In this document: positions 5,559-8,879 of the stretch, one piece after another | How positions within the stretch are numbered: position 1 is the first letter of the stretch | How the letters are laid out: the number at the start of each line of letters is the position of its first letter | DNA from: Burkholderiales bacterium | GTDB taxonomy: Bacteria > Pseudomonadota > Gammaproteobacteria > Burkholderiales > CAIKXV01 | Direction of reading: 5' to 3' | Assembly (NCBI GenBank): GCA_019751575.1 | Contig: JAIENF010000637.1 | Location: 1-8,879 of the forward strand | Length of the DNA stretch: 8,879 nt | The notes under the pieces: model-generated | What the model was told of the DNA's origin: nothing | Databases searched by the model: none | Seen by the model: the letters and a program-made list of their open reading frames with translations, nothing else | Made by a program: the position numbers and the translations under genes

Positions 5559-7810
5559 ATGACGCCCTTGACCTCGCCGATCGCCGCCAGCAGCCGCTGC
5601 ACCTGCGACACGTCGCGCACCTCGACCGTGAACATCATGTGCGCGGTGTCGCTGCGCGACGCCGTCTGGGTCGCGGTGACGTTCACCTTCTCGCGCGAAA
5701 GCAGCTCGGAGATATCCCGCAGCAGGCCCTGCCGGTCGTGCGCCAGCACTTCGAGGTCCACCGCGAACCGCTCGCCATCCGGCCGGCCCCAGCCCGATTC
5801 GATCATCCGCTCCTGCGGCATGCGGCTCACGTTCGGGCAGTCGCGCCGGTGCACGGTGACGCCACGGCCGCGCGACACGAAGCCGACGATCGGATCGGGT
5901 GGTGCCGGCTTGCAGCACTTCGCCAGCACGGTCAGCAGCTTGTCCACGCCGACCACCAGGATGCCGCGCGCGCTGCTGCCGGCCTCCGAACGCCTCGCGA
6001 TCGGCACCACGTCCGGCGGCTCGTAGGGCTGCCCGGCATCCGCCGCGGGCTCGCGCAAGGCAACCTGCAGCTGCCGCTGGTTCACTTCGCCGCGGGCGAT
6101 CGCCGCGAACGCTTCATCCAGCTTGTCGATGCCCAGCCGCCCGGGCAGCTGGTCGAGGTTGTAGGCACCGATGCCCAGCCGCTGCAGCTCGCGCTCGACC
6201 AGCGCCCGGCCCTGGGCGATGCTGGTCGCGAGGTTCTGCGCGTTGAACCACTGGCGCACCTTGTTGCGCGCCCGCGAGCTGCGGGTGAAGCCGAGCTGAG
6301 GGTTCAGCCAGTCGCGCGAAGGCCCCCCCTCGCGGGTGGTGATGATCTCGACCGTCTGGCCGTTGGCCAGCGGAAAGGTGAGCGGCACCATCGCACCGTC
6401 GACCTTCGCCCCGCGGCAGCGGTGTCCCAGTTCCGTATGCAATGCATAGGCGAAGTCGACCGGCGTGCTGCCCGCCGGCAGGTCGACCACCCGGCCCTGC
6501 GGCGACAATGCGTAGACGACATCACTGAACAGCTCGGTCTTGAAGCGGTCCCCGATCGACGCCGGCGCCTCGTCGTCCGCGCCGGGCGCGGCGTCGGCCG
6601 CCTGGCCCAGCGCCTGCCCGCCCTGCTGCACCACCGTATCGCGCCAGTCGAGGATGCGGCGCAGCCAGGCGATGCGCTGGTCGTAGTCGCTGCCGGCGGC
6701 CTTGCTGCCGGCCTCCTTGTAGGCCCAGTGCGCGGCCACGCCGAGCTCCGCATGCTGGTGCATCGCATGGGTACGGATCTGCACTTCGACCGCCCGGTCT
6801 CCGGGGCCGATCACCGCGGTATGCAGCGACCGGTAGTCGTTGCCCTTCGGCTTGGCGATGTAGTCGTCGAACTCCTTCGGCACCGGTGTCCAGCGGTGGT
6901 GCACCAGCCCGAGCGCCGCGTAGCAGTCCTTCACTTCATCGACCAGCACGCGCACGCCGAAGACGTCGTAGAGGTCGCCGAACTCGAGGCCCTTTCGGCC
7001 CATCTTGCGCCAGATGCTGTAGATGTGCTTCGGCCGGCCGGTGACCTTCGCGGCGATGCCGGCCGCCGCAAGGTCGGCGCGCAGGATCTGCATCACTTCG
7101 TCGACCGTCTGCTGGCGCGCCGCACGCTTCTCGTCGAGCAGCTTCGCGATGCGCTTGTAGGTGGCCGGGTCGGACAGCCGGAAGGCGAGGTCTTCCATCT
7201 CCCACTTGAGCTGCCAGACGCCGAGGCGGTTGGCGAGCGGCGCGAACAGATCGAGCGTGACGCGCGCATGGCGCCGGCGCAGCGCCTCGTCCGGATGCCG
7301 GGTCAGCGTGCGCAGCGTCACCAGTTCCTGGGCCAGCTTGATCAGCACGGTGCGGATGTCCTGCACCATCGCCAGCAGCATCTTGCGCAGCGACTCCTGC
7401 TGTGCCGGCGTGGTGCCCGCCTCGCCCACCTCGGACAGCGTCTGGATCGAATCGAGCCGGGCCGTGCCCTCGACCAGCGCCGCGACCTCGGGCCCGGCGC
7501 GCTGGCGCAGGGCCTCGCGCGACTTGCCGTCGGCCATCGGCAGCCACGCCAGCAGCGCAGCCAGGCGTGTCGCCGGATCCGCACCGATGGTCACCAGCAC
7601 CTGCGCGACATCGAGTGCGGCCGAGGAAGCCAGCGTGCCCACCGGCAGCTTCAGATCGTCGTAGCACAGTGCAGCCCAGGCAAGCGCCGCTTCGGTCTGC
7701 GCACCTGCGATCGTCTCGAGCCTGCCCTGCTCGCGCAGCAGCGCGGCCGCATGCAGGGCCCAGTCAGCGGAGGTGGCGGGCGGACGCTGGATCAGTTCAT
7801 CGGTCGACAT
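5540..7810 (-). CDS. relA: GTP pyrophosphokinase RelA, (p)ppGpp synthetase
   Basis: A 756-residue ribosome-associated stringent-response enzyme that transfers pyrophosphate from ATP to GTP or GDP when uncharged tRNA enters the A site. Domains in order: an N-terminal pseudo-hydrolase region (about 20-190) where AALLAWLPMAD (84-94) replaces the HD hydrolase motif; the synthetase (about 245-365) with GRPKHIYSIWRKM (258-270), EFDD (313-316), EVQIRT (342-347) and HAELGVAAHW (353-362); TGS (about 423-490); a zinc-finger-like domain with C632, C633, H654 and C658; and a C-terminal ACT domain (about 682-756). EFDD is the EXDD motif of monofunctional RelA rather than the RXKD of bifunctional Rel/SpoT. 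An Ala/Gly/Asp-rich linker (about 395-420) precedes TGS. The ATG at 7810 lies 7 bp after the DUF72 stop and has only a weak GGGA upstream, so translation is probably coupled. Length is normal for the family. Confidence 0.97.
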   Translation of the reverse strand: MSTDELIQRPPATSADWALHAAALLREQGRLETIAGAQTEAALAWAALCYDDLKLPVGTLASSAALDVAQVLVTIGADPATRLAALLAWLPMADGKSREALRQRAGPEVAALVEGTARLDSIQTLSEVGEAGTTPAQQESLRKMLLAMVQDIRTVLIKLAQELVTLRTLTRHPDEALRRRHARVTLDLFAPLANRLGVWQLKWEMEDLAFRLSDPATYKRIAKLLDEKRAARQQTVDEVMQILRADLAAAGIAAKVTGRPKHIYSIWRKMGRKGLEFGDLYDVFGVRVLVDEVKDCYAALGLVHHRWTPVPKEFDDYIAKPKGNDYRSLHTAVIGPGDRAVEVQIRTHAMHQHAELGVAAHWAYKEAGSKAAGSDYDQRIAWLRRILDWRDTVVQQGGQALGQAADAAPGADDEAPASIGDRFKTELFSDVVYALSPQGRVVDLPAGSTPVDFAYALHTELGHRCRGAKVDGAMVPLTFPLANGQTVEIITTREGGPSRDWLNPQLGFTRSSRARNKVRQWFNAQNLATSIAQGRALVERELQRLGIGAYNLDQLPGRLGIDKLDEAFAAIARGEVNQRQLQVALREPAADAGQPYEPPDVVPIARRSEAGSSARGILVVGVDKLLTVLAKCCKPAPPDPIVGFVSRGRGVTVHRRDCPNVSRMPQERMIESGWGRPDGERFAVDLEVLAHDRQGLLRDISELLSREKVNVTATQTASRSDTAHMMFTVEVRDVSQVQRLLAAIGEVKGVIRVRRR

Positions 7811-7817
7811 GCGCGCA

Positions 7818-8879
7818 TTATCCCATCTCGCCCGCGACTGCCGCGCCTCCCGCGGCCCCGCGCAGCCGCTCGCGCACCGCTTCGGCCAGCCGCGTCAGCG
7901 TCAGCGGGGCAGACCCTTCGGCCTTGTTGTTGGCGATGATGTAGACCGCATCGCCCGCGCCGATCGTGTCGACCGCGAGCGCAGCCAGCGCATCTCGCGC
8001 CACCGGATCTTCGTCGACCAGCCGGTCGAACGGCTCGTACCGCGCCTTCGCCTCGTCGTAGCCGAGGCCGGAATGCAGGTTCCAGCGCGCGACCAGCGGT
8101 CCGGGGCCGGCCAGCCGCGCACGCGCAGCCTGCTCGTCGACGGCCGGCATCCGGGCGTGCACGCCGATGCAGTAGCGGATCCGGCTCTCGGCGAGCGCCG
8201 CGAAGAACTCCGGCACCAGCACTTCGGGGTCGCGCACTTCAACCGCGAGCAGCGCGTCCCGGGCCTCGGTGCGCACCCCGGCGAGGAATCCGTGCAAGGC
8301 GTCCGCGAAGCGCCGGGGCACCCGCGTCCACGCCCGGCCGAGCGGAGAGAACTGGAACACCAGCGGACCCGCCTTGCCGCCGAGGCCCTCCAGCGCCGGG
8401 CGTACGAACTGATCGAGCGCGACCCGCTCGTCCAGGAACTGGTCGTTGGCCACCGGCGATCCACCGTCGCTGCGGATCACCACGCTGGTGCATGCAGACG
8501 GCGCCTTGACCAGGAAGCGGAAGCCGTCCGGCACCTGTGCCGCATGGCGGGCAAACGCGGCCGCCGACAGGGGCGAATAGAACGTGCGGTCGATGCCGAC
8601 GGCATGCAGCACCGGGTGGCGTCCGTACGCCACGAGTCCGTCGCGGGACAGCCGCGACGGATCCGCGCTCCGGTCGTAGACGAGCCCGGCCCAGCCCGGG
8701 AACGACCACGAGGAGGTCCCCAGGTAGAGCGCGGGCGGGAGCGCCCTGCCCAGTTCGACCAGTCCGGGTGCGAACGGCGCCGGCCCGAGCGCAGCCGTGC
8801 GTCCGGCGCGCGGGGACGCAGCGGCGGAACCCGGCCCGGTTACGACCGGCTCGCCGAACAGATCGAGTTGCGATGTCCC
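7818..8879 (-). CDS. DUF72 (YecE-like) TIM-barrel protein, 5' end outside window
   Basis: 353 codons are visible, open to the right edge, with stop TAA at 7820-7818. The family core is clear: LYLGTSSWSFPGW (52-64 from the edge), then VGIDRTFY (94-101), FRFLVKAPS, GPLVFQFSP (about 170-178), and the C-terminal YIIANNKAEGSAPLTL. A GTG at 8633 gives a shorter open frame, but it would delete the conserved GTSSWSF strand, so the real start lies upstream, probably just beyond the window. The function of DUF72 proteins is not established; the fold is a TIM barrel. The first visible residues, GTSQLDLFGEPVV, contain QLDLF, which matches the bacterial beta-clamp-binding consensus QL(S/D)LF. The gene precedes relA by 7 bp and is very likely co-transcribed with it. 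Confidence 0.88.
   Translation of the reverse strand, partial: GTSQLDLFGEPVVTGPGSAAASPRAGRTAALGPAPFAPGLVELGRALPPALYLGTSSWSFPGWAGLVYDRSADPSRLSRDGLVAYGRHPVLHAVGIDRTFYSPLSAAAFARHAAQVPDGFRFLVKAPSACTSVVIRSDGGSPVANDQFLDERVALDQFVRPALEGLGGKAGPLVFQFSPLGRAWTRVPRRFADALHGFLAGVRTEARDALLAVEVRDPEVLVPEFFAALAESRIRYCIGVHARMPAVDEQAARARLAGPGPLVARWNLHSGLGYDEAKARYEPFDRLVDEDPVARDALAALAVDTIGAGDAVYIIANNKAEGSAPLTLTRLAEAVRERLRGAAGGAAVAGEMG

Noticed and set aside
5540..7810. Reading the RelA/SpoT protein as bifunctional Rel or SpoT
   Set aside because: The HD hydrolase motif is replaced by AWLPMAD and the synthetase carries EFDD (EXDD type), both marks of monofunctional RelA.
5384..7939. 851-codon plus-strand open frame
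   Set aside because: Antisense shadow of relA; the minus strand encodes all RelA domains without a break.
7818..8633. DUF72 gene beginning at the GTG at 8633
   Set aside because: The same frame stays open to 8879 and encodes the conserved LGTSSWSF strand of the family, so the GTG is internal.
1..8879. CRISPR array, insertion sequence, prophage, toxin-antitoxin or other defence module
   Set aside because: No regularly spaced repeats, terminal inverted repeats with a transposase, integrase, tRNA-end attachment site or small toxin/antitoxin pair could be found.

Overview
The window comes from a GC-rich genome (about two-thirds GC by eye, with strongly G/C third codon positions). A betaproteobacterium, possibly of the Burkholderiales, fits best: it has a stand-alone EXDD-type RelA, LysR regulation of small catabolic gene clusters, and a secreted protein gene next to Gfo/Idh/MocA dehydrogenases. 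The taxonomic call is an inference from gene content and composition.

Left part (1-2413, minus strand): three genes read leftward in a probable operon. They are a Gfo/Idh/MocA oxidoreductase (GTG start at 2413), a second, diverged Gfo/Idh/MocA paralogue, and the first 28 codons of an exported protein that runs off the left edge. Each of the two spacers (73 and 91 bp) holds a stem-loop.

Divergent control region (2414-2639): this 226-bp spacer carries two 15-bp T-N11-A dyads of the LysR-box type, an 8+8 bp inverted repeat and an 8-bp palindrome. One box is centred about 66 bp upstream of the start point predicted for the leftward operon, the usual position for LysR activation.

Middle part (2640-5529, plus strand): a LysR-type regulator overlaps by ATGA an amidohydrolase of the ACMSD-like metal-dependent decarboxylase/hydrolase group. 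After 20 bp comes a secreted alpha/beta hydrolase of dienelactone-hydrolase type. With the leftward operon this looks like a small catabolic locus for an unidentified, probably carboxylated, substrate: uptake receptor (guess), two NAD(P)-dependent dehydrogenases, a metal-dependent decarboxylase or hydrolase, and an exported hydrolase, with the LysR protein able to control both arms.

Right part (5535-8879, minus strand): a housekeeping pair reads leftward, a DUF72 TIM-barrel protein (5' end beyond the window) followed after 7 bp by relA. Their transcripts converge on the hydrolase gene, and a perfect 9-bp-stem hairpin sits at the junction. The visible N-terminus of the DUF72 protein contains QLDLF, an exact match to the consensus sliding-clamp-binding pentapeptide.

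I see no CRISPR array, transposon, tRNA, rRNA or recognisable defence system. The most interesting items are the compact LysR regulatory architecture, the paralogous Gfo pair without the usual active-site Asp, the eroded-looking C-terminal tail of the LysR protein, and the clamp motif on the DUF72 protein.
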